Shown piece after piece: positions 1-8,520 of a DNA stretch of 64,000 nucleotides (position 1 is the first letter of the stretch; the number at the start of each line of letters is the position of its first letter). A model generated the notes under the pieces. The model saw nothing but the letters and a program-made list of their open reading frames with translations. It did not search any database and was not told the origin of the DNA. The translations under genes were made by a program, and so were the position numbers. Origin of the DNA: CAZJWR01 sp964549765 (lineage in GTDB: Bacteria; Zixibacteria; MSB-5A5; GN15; JAAZOE01); the NCBI GenBank assembly GCA_964549765.1, contig CAZJWR010000007.1, forward strand, positions 1-64,000, given 5' to 3'.

Positions 1-583
1 CGCCGTTCGCTTGGCGCAAAGGCGTGATCGGCAACTGTCCGGGGTCGTTATACGGAAAGAGGGCCTGTTGCGCTCCGTCCTTGTCGATCACCTGGCGAAA
101 ATAGCCTTGCTGATACAGCAGTCCCACGCCGACTACCGGTACGCCCAGGTCGCTGGCGGCTTTGAGCTGGTCGCCGGCTACATTGCCAAGTCCTCCCGAG
201 TAGATGGGCAAAGCTTCGCTCAACATAAATTCCATGCTGAAATAAGCGGCGCAGGTCAGGGAACCCCGTGAATGATTCTGCTGAAACCACCCGGGCGCCT
301 TTGCGGCATCCCGCCTGGCCTGCACATGATCATCAACATTTTTGCGGAAAGCAGGATCGGTCAACACGCGCTCGAGTTGGTCGCGCGAAACCGTCTGCAG
401 AACAACCCAGGGGTTATGCGTGATTTCCCAAAGTTCGGAATCAAGTGTACTCCAGACGCCATCGGTAGCATGATTCCACGACCAGCGCATATCCAGGGCC
501 AGCTCCGCCAGGGAATTGAAACCGTCGACATCCGTAGGCAAAAGACTATATATTGGGTGGCTGGCACGCGTCTGTTTGTTCAT
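1..583 (-). CDS. glgP: Glycogen/alpha-glucan phosphorylase, N-terminal part (runs off window)
   Basis: The reverse strand from the ATG at 583 stays open to base 1 (194 codons), so only the N-terminus is present. The start LPTDVDGFNSLAELALDMRWSWNHATD matches in pattern the DUF3417 head of bacterial alpha-glucan phosphorylases (key residues DMRWSW), followed by the family hallmark around residues 115-165 (AYFSMEF, then YSGGLGN.AGD and LYQQGYF). The family releases glucose-1-phosphate from glycogen or maltodextrin in the cytoplasm and is usually about 700-850 residues; the PLP lysine would lie outside the window. The start overlaps the stop of the upstream HEAT gene as ATGA, suggesting coupled translation. 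Confidence 0.93.
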   Translation of the reverse strand, partial: MNKQTRASHPIYSLLPTDVDGFNSLAELALDMRWSWNHATDGVWSTLDSELWEITHNPWVVLQTVSRDQLERVLTDPAFRKNVDDHVQARRDAAKAPGWFQQNHSRGSLTCAAYFSMEFMLSEALPIYSGGLGNVAGDQLKAASDLGVPVVGVGLLYQQGYFRQVIDKDGAQQALFPYNDPGQLPITPLRQANG

Positions 584-1095
584 GATTTTGCCTTCATTCG
601 CTTAAGGAGTTCATGCGCGGCTACTATCGCCGACTCCGATAACGCGCCGAGTTCTAAGTCCTTCATTAGAGCTGCGAGCAAATCGTTGAATCCATCCTCT
701 TTTTGGTTCGCCAAAACATGGTGCGCTCCCTGGTACAAAGAACCAGAATTCGGCCCACTTTTTATTAACGCACGCAGTAATGAGGGCCAGGCGGTTTTCT
801 TGAACTTGCTCAAGGCTTCGGCAGCCAACCAGGTAACGTCGGAGTTACTGTCTGAGAGTGCTTTCACCAACGGTGGTATTGACCTGGTATCGCCAATCGC
901 ACCGAGCGCTTTGGCTGCTTCCCAGCGAACCTGATCGGACGCGGAATGCTGCAATGCTTTGTTAAGAGAAGAGACAGCGGGTTTGCCCAGGGCCACCAAC
1001 GATTTCCTGGCTTTCTGGCGAACCATACCGTCTTTACTTGCTAGCTTGTCCATTAAGGATTCTATGTTTTTGCCGGTCAATTTTTTCGTGGTCAT
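580..1095 (-). CDS. HEAT-repeat protein
   Basis: A 171-residue soluble protein. Three helical repeats can be read: residues 12-45 (SKDGMVRQKARKSLVALG), 46-77 (SASDQVRWEAAKALGAIGD) and 78-110 (SNSDVTWLAAEALSKF), the D.VR..AA.ALG pattern typical of PBS-lyase/HEAT repeats. These repeats usually make protein-protein contacts; no catalytic motif is visible. It overlaps the glycogen phosphorylase start by 4 bases (ATGA) and lies 21 bases after the antiporter, so the three genes probably form one transcript. Partner and role are unknown. Confidence 0.75.
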   Translation of the reverse strand: MTTKKLTGKNIESLMDKLASKDGMVRQKARKSLVALGKPAVSSLNKALQHSASDQVRWEAAKALGAIGDTRSIPPLVKALSDSNSDVTWLAAEALSKFKKTAWPSLLRALIKSGPNSGSLYQGAHHVLANQKEDGFNDLLAALMKDLELGALSESAIVAAHELLKRMKAKS

Positions 1096-1116
1096 GATCT
1101 CTCCTCTGATTTAGTT

Positions 1117-2688
1117 TTACTCAGCCGACCCGTCGGGTTCTGCCGATTCCAGACGCAACAACCTCCCGTCGATGTCCGCGATCAATTTCTCTTGGACGAC
1201 CTGACTGAGGACCCCGTGGTGAAGGGCATCGGTCGCCACACCTTTTTCCACCAGCAACAGGTGACGTCGAGCCATTTGTGCCTCCTCGGCGTGGAGTTGC
1301 GTTCTCTCGAGACGCAGCCCATCCAGCGCCTCGCGGTCGCGCTCGACCTTCTGTTCATATTCGCGGCGGAGACTGGCGAGCACGTCTGGATTTGTGAAAC
1401 GGACACTCGACATCCGGTCGATTTCCTCCAGCGCGGCATGGGCAGTCTGTAACTTGCCGCGAATCAACTCGTACGCGGCACGGTTCTGGTGTCCGCGAAC
1501 AATGCCCAGCCACCTTAGCAGCGGTGACATCGTCAATCCGTGAACCAAGATCGAAAGAATGACGACCCCGAACGTCATCGAGACCAGCAATTCCCGATGC
1601 GGAAAATCCCTTGGCAGACTCAGTACCAGCACCATGGGCAACCCGCCGCGCAACCCTCCCCAGGTCAGGATAACGCTCCATGCCCAGGGAATTCGTTCGC
1701 GCGTCCTTCGCAACAGTGACGTGGCGCCGAAGATAATCAGCGCCCTGCCTCCCGTGACCACCAGATAGGCGACCAGTATCGCCTGCCAAGAATCCAGCAA
1801 TGCCTGGAAATGCACTTCGAGGCCGATCAAGAGGAAGACGATGGAGTTCAACGCAAAGGCCACGTACTCCCAAAATGTCTCCACCGCGACCCGGGTCGAA
1901 GGCGACATGCCTACGCGAGCACCATAGTTTCCGCAAAGCGTGCCCGCCGCCACAGTCGCAATCACTCCGGAGTAACCGAAGTGCTCGGCCGCCAGAAAGG
2001 AACCGTAGGCGGCAATCGTCGTCAGTGTGATCTCGATCATCGGGTCATCCACTTGCTTGATGACTCGCGAAATTGCCAGGCCGATTCCCGTTCCAATGAA
2101 GGCTCCAATGCCAACGACTTTGATGAAATCGAAGGTCAATCCTCCGACCGTCACCACCGTCCCTGTCACGAGCGCAACGCTGAGGGTGAAGAAGACGATC
2201 GCGGTGCCATCGTTGAGCAGACTCTCGCCGTCGAGCAACACAGCCAGACGCTTGGGGACGCCCAGGTTTTTGAAGATTGCGACGACCGCAATGGGATCGG
2301 TAGCAGAGATGAGTGCGCCAAACACCAGCGCGTATTTCCAGGTGAAACCCTGAACGGATTGCAGCAGATTGGCGACCGGTGTCAGTATTATGGCCGTAAG
2401 CGCGATCGCCACCACCACGCCCGGCAAAGCCAGCGATGTAATCGCGAAGCGGTTTCGCCAGAATTGCTTGAACTCAATGTGAAATGCGGCCTCGAATAAC
2501 AGTCCCGGCAGAAAGACGCCGAACAGCAGCGCCTTGGTCAGGTGGGGCGCTTCAAAAATATGCAACAGGCCTAATATGAGGCCCGTGAAAACCAGAGCTA
2601 CCGTGTACGGAACTGCCAAACGTTGGACCGCGATCGCCACTGCGGTGGCCACAACGAACAGCAAGATGAAGATGGTTTCTGCTTCCAT
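1117..2688 (-). CDS. CPA1-family Na+/H+ antiporter (NhaP type)
   Basis: A 523-residue integral membrane protein with about 12 hydrophobic segments up to residue ~400. CPA1 hallmarks are present: the ATDP motif at residues 129-132 and the ion-binding LLDGESLLNDGTA motif with Asn159-Asp160. The family exchanges cytoplasmic Na+ (or K+) for protons at the inner membrane. The last ~115 residues are hydrophilic and helical (REYEQKVERDREALDGLRLERTQLHAEEAQ), a probable cytoplasmic coiled-coil regulatory tail. First gene of the local three-gene run; ion specificity cannot be told from sequence. Confidence 0.9.
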   Translation of the reverse strand: MEAETIFILLFVVATAVAIAVQRLAVPYTVALVFTGLILGLLHIFEAPHLTKALLFGVFLPGLLFEAAFHIEFKQFWRNRFAITSLALPGVVVAIALTAIILTPVANLLQSVQGFTWKYALVFGALISATDPIAVVAIFKNLGVPKRLAVLLDGESLLNDGTAIVFFTLSVALVTGTVVTVGGLTFDFIKVVGIGAFIGTGIGLAISRVIKQVDDPMIEITLTTIAAYGSFLAAEHFGYSGVIATVAAGTLCGNYGARVGMSPSTRVAVETFWEYVAFALNSIVFLLIGLEVHFQALLDSWQAILVAYLVVTGGRALIIFGATSLLRRTRERIPWAWSVILTWGGLRGGLPMVLVLSLPRDFPHRELLVSMTFGVVILSILVHGLTMSPLLRWLGIVRGHQNRAAYELIRGKLQTAHAALEEIDRMSSVRFTNPDVLASLRREYEQKVERDREALDGLRLERTQLHAEEAQMARRHLLLVEKGVATDALHHGVLSQVVQEKLIADIDGRLLRLESAEPDGSAE

Positions 2689-3049
2689 TACGGTCCGCTA
2701 ATTTCTCGACTTTCATGCCGGACTGCGACTCGACGGGTCTCTCCCGAAAGCTCATTACACGTCTAAAGCAGAGTCCTCCAATTTAAATAAAATGCATTGA
2801 GATGGAGGCTTGAATCAATCCATCGGAGGATTGAAAAGGGATCTAGTCCTTTGGGGTGAGGTACCGATTGCGACTTCGCTGGTCGGCAACTGAGGAGTTA
2901 CCGATCGGACCTATGTACCGCTTGCGGTCATGCATAAAGCCCACGGCATTCCCCGCATGTGGGTATACTGGACTGCTGCAATTATGGTATCACATATCGC
3001 AGTTTCGCTTGCGATTCCCCGACACCTGTTCATGAGGTCCCTGATCCCT
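2689..3049. other. Intergenic stretch without a recognisable gene
   Basis: No ORF with a convincing start is seen on either strand. The stretch includes the upstream region of the antiporter and an imperfect hairpin around 2940-2966 (CCCAC...GTGGG). No promoter matched well enough to report. To its right begins the diverged copy of the tRNA-Arg leader. Confidence 0.5.
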
Positions 3050-3267
3050 TTTTGAAGTCTGCGTCCGGTTTTCAGCATACCGGAAGTTTTTGGTTGATTG
3101 TCAGAGGCTCTTTTCGTACACTGGTAATTGATATGAGACGTGTGAAGACTACACCTGCCATGGGAATCATGCTCACCGTGGTGAACATCTCAAAAAAAAG
3201 GGCCTCTGATTTTCCACGGCTCATGAGAACAAGTATCGCTGTAAGTTGTTGCGGCACAATAGGCGTT
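3050..3267 (+). repeat. Diverged copy of the tRNA-Arg upstream region
   Basis: The sequence before the truncated tRNA resembles that before the intact tRNA at 10547. A 25-base block is identical (3199-3223 and 10478-10502), and in both places exactly 44 bases separate its end from the tRNA start. The 44 bases are similar (for example CGCTGTAAGT and CACAATAG versus GACAATAG) and similarity fades further upstream. The strict spacing suggests that the block belongs to the tRNA promoter. Confidence 0.75.
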
Positions 3268-3307
3268 GCCCCCGTAGCTCATGTGGATAGAGCATCTGCC
3301 TTCTAAG
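3268..3307 (+). pseudogene. Truncated tRNA-Arg(TCT), 5' half only
   Basis: Forty bases are identical to the first 40 bases of the intact tRNA-Arg(TCT) at 10547: acceptor 5' strand GCCCCCG, D arm, anticodon stem 5' strand and loop CTTCTAA. Homology stops right after the anticodon loop, so the anticodon stem 3' strand, variable loop, T arm and acceptor 3' strand are missing and it cannot fold as a tRNA. The same orientation and leader as the intact copy suggest a duplication or integration scar. Confidence 0.85.
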
Positions 3308-3372
3308 ATTCCGCCGAACCTCTGTCACGAAAGCCGAAGAACCATGAATCCTGCACTCGTAATCGGCGGAAT
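3308..3372. repeat. Inverted repeat at the tRNA breakpoint
   Basis: A perfect 10-base inverted repeat, ATTCCGCCGA at 3308-3317 and TCGGCGGAAT at 3363-3372, with a 45-base spacer. It begins at the first base after homology to the tRNA ends. It may be the end of an inserted element or a recombination site; no transposase or integrase gene is nearby, so this is only a structural observation. The remaining bases to 3494 hold nothing recognisable. Confidence 0.5.
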
Positions 3373-3494
3373 TCTATGCGGCGAATACGGTCCCATGATT
3401 ATTCCAAAAGAATATATTTAGGAGTTTCTGCAGACACCCTTATAATCCTGGCATTGATAGAACGGTTCGATTTATGGATCAAACGTACGTGGGG

Positions 3495-6400
3495 CTATTT
3501 TAGCAAAACCATTTTCTTGGCGACCGTATATCCCCCTGCGTGCAATTTATAGAAGTAAATTCCGGAGGAAACGTGATTTCCCGCTTGATCGGTGCCATTC
3601 CAATAGACACTATGGGGGCCGGACTCGAAATGGCCCGAACAGATTACGTCGACCTGTTGACCGAGAATATTGAAGATAGCAACATTGACATCCATCGGCT
3701 GTTCCAGTGTGAATTGGATTGTCGTAGATGCATTGAAGGGATTCGGCTGATTCTGCTGCAAAAAAATCCCGTGGACCGGTTTTATATCTTGTCCCTCGGA
3801 AAAGGGCTTTTTTTGATAATACCCGTCTACCCGAATTACCAATCCAATTGGGCCCCCGCTGAGGCCGCCGGAATTGAATTCAAGATCAATGTGGTCGCCT
3901 GGCCTTAATGATCCATAATCATCGCCGCCCGGTAGTAATTCCGCTGAGACATCGGAGTTGTTGTTCAAAATGGCGGATGATGCCGTCATGCTATCAAGCA
4001 GATCAAGAACGCGATAGGTGTAAAAGGAGATTTCATCCGCCCGGTAGCTTTCGCTCCATGACAGCTTCAGGTTAAGCATGTTCCTATCAGGATTAATATA
4101 GTCCGTCAAATCAATCAATTCCGGGATTTCGGCGGACTTGATTCGGGGCCAAATGACATCAATCAACTGATCACCGTCTAGAAGCGGTTCCGCGACAGTC
4201 AGGTAATTGGGACGTCGATCGGTTCCCGCAAGATTTTTCTCCCCAACGCCTCCTTTTCCCGGTGGCTCGATAATGCCGCCACCGCCACCATCGTCGGAGC
4301 GTGGTTTCGGTCGCACGAAGTTATTGATAAAATCCGAAACGTCAAAACCGACGATTAGATTTCCCGGAATATGGGTTTCAAAACACCTACCATCCTCAGC
4401 GCTTACGAGGTCGCGATAATCCCAGACCGGGCCATCATAATCCTCGCCCGGTTCACCAAAGTAGACCTGAGCATATTTCGGCACAACGCGATTGCTGACA
4501 GCGACCAGACGACCCCGGTTATCGATTGCAACACCTTCTTTATCTGCGAGATCGGATAAATCATAGGCGTACAGCCTGACCGCATATATAGACGTTAGCT
4601 CGTTCTCATCTTCGGCAAGACGAAGCCGAATACCGTCTTTTGAATCTATTCCCGGATTTAAGGCGTAATAATCAGTGACGATTGTCCCGCCCTCCGGGTA
4701 TATTTCCGACTCGGTCAGAAGAACATTTTCCAGTCGATAGCCGTCCATTGTCCAGCTGTAGAGGAACGGACAGCCTCCCCCACCGCCATCGGAAACGTCA
4801 ACCTGTTTGTCCCGGACCGCCACATGCCCTCCCAAGTCCGTGACCGTCAGTGTAACCGTGACGGTCTGGCCGGTTCCCGGAGCATGATACGTGACCGAAT
4901 CGCCTTCTCCGGTAAAAGAACCGGCCGTGGCCGACCAATCGAACGTCAGGGTGTCTCCCAATGCTTCGTCGTAGTCAGTGGCATATACCCATGCAATAGT
5001 TGCCGCGCCGGTGTTCATCGAACTCGGCATGTCTATCTCTCCGACTGAAGGCGGCCCGCCCCAAGCCGGAGCGAAGACGATCCCGCCCAATTCAAAGGCG
5101 AAATCGCCCACTGCCTGCGGATTTATGGCGTCATATTCGACGAACAATTCAGTGATAGTATCACCCATGACAGGCATCAGGTCAAAGGCATACCAGTATT
5201 CTACATCGGAGCCGGTCTGTCCGATGCGATTTTTGGCGGCGATGCGATTCCCATATTGGTCGGAAATGAAAACTCCCCCGATCTCATCCGACAACAGCGC
5301 ACCACTTGCCAGCACCGCGTTTACGCCATATCGCGCAACCCCTTCGGGGTGGCTGAAGGGCCGGATGTCATATTCCAGGAAGCGGGTCGAATCGGTAATA
5401 GGAACGGCTATATCGGGATATACATGCCAGCTCTGATAGGCCGAATCAACCTCTTCATAAGTATCCGTACCTGAAACCCGATACCAGCGCAGGCAGGATC
5501 CCTGATAGCTGAATATCCTGGCGGTGTCGTCCGTTATTTGAGTATTATCGTGCCATGTATCATACTCGGCCGGCAGAGGCTTTCCATAGTCGTAATCGAA
5601 ATTTACGTACCAGCCGTTCATCATGTATTCCCTTCGATTGTACGTCCCGCTCGGACCATCCAGGTGTATGGGAATAGAAGGATCACCGTACAATGTATAC
5701 ATCATCAACGTTTTGGAATCGCCGCTGAATCGATTTTCGCATTGAGCGTAAGTGAATATATCGCCTGCCGGCAGGTCAGGGTATTGGTCCAGCAATTGAA
5801 CAAAACGCCGTGTGAACGAATTATTTTCGGGCTGCGAAGAAAAACCGCTGGGGCCAATAAAGAGAACTGCCCCGCGGTGAGGAGCAAGAAGTGCGTTTTC
5901 TGCGAAGAAAGTGATATCGCCTTCCTCGTCGGTATAGACCGAATCTGCGGCTCCCAATTGGCAGCTCGCGGCCAGAAATACGCTATATTTATCGCTCGCC
6001 TGCAGGTCGGAATACGTGTCGAAATGCGGCCAGAAATTGCCCCGATATACCACGTAAGAAAGGTTCCCCGGGTTTGCACCGGTCGCCATAGTCGTTACAA
6101 CCGCCTGTCCGGAGTCCATCTGCGCGATGAAGGCCGACAGCCGAGCGTCCATGGAGGCGCTGTCCAGCCATTCGCCGAAATCAGAGAAATGTATGGTGTT
6201 TATGTCACAGCTTTGCGGAAAAAGAGCCATCAGATTATTCAAATCGCCATTAATCATCCCCGCTTTTGGAGCACTCTCAATATTTCGTTCTTTATCCCCG
6301 TAAATGGCCAATATAGATTTCTTCCAATCCTCGATCCCTGTATCGTTGTAATAATATATCAATTTGTCGACATAATTTTGCAGATCTGTCGTCGTTCGGG

Positions 6401-6875
6401 CAGGAATACGCCCCAAACATGTCATCGGATGACTCGCTATGAAAGCCGGGTGGCCAGGGGATGTGCTCATCACCGCGTAGTCATAATCGAAAGCAGACTT
6501 CTCCCCCCAGCTATCCTGATGATAGAACGTAGGAATTAAATTTCCGGACGACGCCGACGCCGTGCCCTCGACAGCTTCGGTCGAACGGCGCGCAGTTCCG
6601 ACCAAGAGTACATAGCGCGGATATTGTCCATCGTCGTAATAATGACTCATGATAATGCTCTTGATGGAATCCCTGGTGACTCCGTCTTCAACCGCGTGCG
6701 TTGTGACGTTGAACCCTCTATTGATTTCAAATTGCACGAGGTCATTCAAGGCATCGCCAGCCAAGGAAGAATGATAGATGATTACGTAATTGGATGTCAT
6801 CCCGACAACCGGCAAACCCGCGACGATTAACACCACCATTATGAACCATGCACCGAGTTTGTATCGCTTCTTCAT
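3495..6875 (-). CDS. Secreted gingipain-family (C25) protein with PKD and C-terminal sorting domains
   Basis: An 1126-residue exported protein with signal peptide at about residues 1-25. Residues ~25-400 resemble peptidase C25: a Rossmann-like start (YVIIYH), YPRYVLLVGT, and a Cys305 in FLAASCQLGAAD aligning with the gingipain catalytic cysteine. The catalytic histidine normally found in an AHG motif is replaced here by Thr265 (MATGAN), so activity is doubtful. A PKD/Ig-like domain lies at ~610-693, then a Gly-rich linker. Residues 1035-1126 form a FlgD-like/type IX-type sorting domain (NQPNPFN, NILGQ, SGIYFYKL, KKMVLLK). Last gene of a three-gene secreted operon, 10 bases after the M23 gene. 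Confidence 0.85.
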   Translation of the reverse strand: MKKRYKLGAWFIMVVLIVAGLPVVGMTSNYVIIYHSSLAGDALNDLVQFEINRGFNVTTHAVEDGVTRDSIKSIIMSHYYDDGQYPRYVLLVGTARRSTEAVEGTASASSGNLIPTFYHQDSWGEKSAFDYDYAVMSTSPGHPAFIASHPMTCLGRIPARTTTDLQNYVDKLIYYYNDTGIEDWKKSILAIYGDKERNIESAPKAGMINGDLNNLMALFPQSCDINTIHFSDFGEWLDSASMDARLSAFIAQMDSGQAVVTTMATGANPGNLSYVVYRGNFWPHFDTYSDLQASDKYSVFLAASCQLGAADSVYTDEEGDITFFAENALLAPHRGAVLFIGPSGFSSQPENNSFTRRFVQLLDQYPDLPAGDIFTYAQCENRFSGDSKTLMMYTLYGDPSIPIHLDGPSGTYNRREYMMNGWYVNFDYDYGKPLPAEYDTWHDNTQITDDTARIFSYQGSCLRWYRVSGTDTYEEVDSAYQSWHVYPDIAVPITDSTRFLEYDIRPFSHPEGVARYGVNAVLASGALLSDEIGGVFISDQYGNRIAAKNRIGQTGSDVEYWYAFDLMPVMGDTITELFVEYDAINPQAVGDFAFELGGIVFAPAWGGPPSVGEIDMPSSMNTGAATIAWVYATDYDEALGDTLTFDWSATAGSFTGEGDSVTYHAPGTGQTVTVTLTVTDLGGHVAVRDKQVDVSDGGGGGCPFLYSWTMDGYRLENVLLTESEIYPEGGTIVTDYYALNPGIDSKDGIRLRLAEDENELTSIYAVRLYAYDLSDLADKEGVAIDNRGRLVAVSNRVVPKYAQVYFGEPGEDYDGPVWDYRDLVSAEDGRCFETHIPGNLIVGFDVSDFINNFVRPKPRSDDGGGGGIIEPPGKGGVGEKNLAGTDRRPNYLTVAEPLLDGDQLIDVIWPRIKSAEIPELIDLTDYINPDRNMLNLKLSWSESYRADEISFYTYRVLDLLDSMTASSAILNNNSDVSAELLPGGDDYGSLRPGDHIDLEFNSGGLSGGPIGLVIRVDGYYQKKPFSEGQDIKPVHGIFLQQNQPNPFNASTTIQFTLEQPMDVNVAIFNILGQQVDVICSGHFESGPHSVYWNGTDQAGNHVSSGIYFYKLHAGGYTVAKKMVLLK

Positions 6876-6885
6876 GACAGACCCC

Positions 6886-8520
6886 TTATTTCAACAAAAT
6901 CATTTTTTTCGTTTCGACGAAGGCGTTTGCAGACAGCCGATAAAAGTAAATGCCCGAAGCAACCTGCCGGCCGGATTCATCCGTGCCATCCCAATACTTG
7001 ATATATCGACCTGCAATGAGCGGGCCGTCGTGCAGTACCGCGACGCGCTGCCCGAGAATATTATAAACCGCGAGTGTTACCGGTAAAGGCTCGCCATCGC
7101 CTGTGATTTCGAAGGCAATTGTCGTGCATAAATTGAATGGATTCGGGCAATTTTGTGATAGCTCAAACGAAGTCGGAACCTGCAACCCCTTAAATACGCA
7201 ACGACCTAATAATATATCGATCCCGGACTTGAGGATACCGTGCGCCTCGTAAATACAGCTTTGCTCAAGAGCACCGGCCGAATCAAATAGATGTCCCGAA
7301 TACGGGATCTCGTTCGAGCCAAACAGACCTTCGAGTAGTACGGCGCGATATTGTCTAGCAAATGATTTTCTCAGGATAACAAGTCTTTCTACTTGGGTGC
7401 CGGGAACCAAGCTATACTCGATATCTACGCCGCCATTCTCGCTCCGACACGCAAATTTGCGCAGCACGTCCATGGGCGACGTAGAACGCCACCACGCGTC
7501 ATTACCGCCAAAATCGGTAATGCGCAAGTCAAGATAATCAGGGCATGCAGGATACGGCGCCACGGGATCAATACGAACATGTAGTACAAACGGTGTGCCA
7601 TTGGAATAATAGCTATCTACGTTGAATTCATCCGCGTAAACCAATATTTTTGTATGCAAACTCGGCACATCAGAAAAGAACTCAAACAAGCTATCCGTTC
7701 TAATTTCTGTATCGTACCGTAATGAATCATGATTTTCATATCCCATCGTCGTTATTTGGACAAATTCCACTACCTGACGAAATAAGTGAAACTCGATCAG
7801 CCAATGATCAATTGTTGCCGGGTCGGTAAGGTAAATTTGCAGATATTTGCCGTCCAGCTCGTCTCCGGGAATTGTAACTCTCAAATCCACAAGATCAATC
7901 GTATCCTCTGATATCCAGATTGTATCAATCACGGTAACTGCTGGACTATCATCTTGGGCTGCGGGTTGTGGGTAGAGCCACAAGCCATTGTATGTTGTGA
8001 TGCCGGTGTTCCAAGCAGGGGGTCCGTTAGGAGGCAAACCTATTTGGCACCCGAGATGAAGATGATGGGGAACATTATAAGTATTTCCCGAGGTGGCAAT
8101 GATTTCCCCTTTGGCAACCACGTAGTGAATGATTGTGTCCGTGGGAAACGCATACGCCGACAAATGTGCGTAACGAAAGAAGAAATTCGGGTCGGGTGAT
8201 ACATAGCATGCGTCAAGCCATTTGCCGGAATTAAAGACAACATCGTCGCCGTAGTCAGTAAGCACACCAACATCGGCACTGGCATGGATCGGCTTTGGTC
8301 CACGGGTACGAATATCGATTCCGCGATGAAAATCATAATACAGATGATCAGACATTCTAGTTCGAATTCCGTATGGCGAAGTAATTGTATCCCGATCTGT
8401 ATCGTTGCCGGAGATTGGCCAATATATTGTAATATCCCCTTGCGATTTCGCCTGCGACGTAAACATACCGAGAAGCAGAAACGCGACGTTTGCGGCGATT
8501 ATAAGTATTGGCTTATTCAT
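6886..8520 (-). CDS. Secreted M23 metallopeptidase with C-terminal sorting domain
   Basis: A 544-residue protein with a signal peptide (about residues 1-27). The M23/LytM zinc motifs are visible: His65-x3-Asp69 (HRGID), His119 (YAHLS) and the HLH pair at 153-155. The family cleaves peptidoglycan cross-bridges or other glycine-rich peptides; some members are inactive scaffolds, but here all ligands are present. Residues ~450-544 carry the same FlgD-like sorting domain as the downstream C25 protein (QNCPNPFN, YNILGQ, SGIYFYRL, KKMILLK). Its start overlaps the upstream gene by 8 bases, so it is translated within that operon. Confidence 0.87.
   Translation of the reverse strand: MNKPILIIAANVAFLLLGMFTSQAKSQGDITIYWPISGNDTDRDTITSPYGIRTRMSDHLYYDFHRGIDIRTRGPKPIHASADVGVLTDYGDDVVFNSGKWLDACYVSPDPNFFFRYAHLSAYAFPTDTIIHYVVAKGEIIATSGNTYNVPHHLHLGCQIGLPPNGPPAWNTGITTYNGLWLYPQPAAQDDSPAVTVIDTIWISEDTIDLVDLRVTIPGDELDGKYLQIYLTDPATIDHWLIEFHLFRQVVEFVQITTMGYENHDSLRYDTEIRTDSLFEFFSDVPSLHTKILVYADEFNVDSYYSNGTPFVLHVRIDPVAPYPACPDYLDLRITDFGGNDAWWRSTSPMDVLRKFACRSENGGVDIEYSLVPGTQVERLVILRKSFARQYRAVLLEGLFGSNEIPYSGHLFDSAGALEQSCIYEAHGILKSGIDILLGRCVFKGLQVPTSFELSQNCPNPFNLCTTIAFEITGDGEPLPVTLAVYNILGQRVAVLHDGPLIAGRYIKYWDGTDESGRQVASGIYFYRLSANAFVETKKMILLK

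Noticed and set aside
3268..3307. A second functional tRNA-Arg
   Set aside because: The 3' half is missing, and no matching T arm or acceptor strand follows within reach.
5538..6539. Long open frame on the plus strand (333 codons)
   Set aside because: It is antisense to the C25 protein gene, has no ribosome site and no recognisable motifs.
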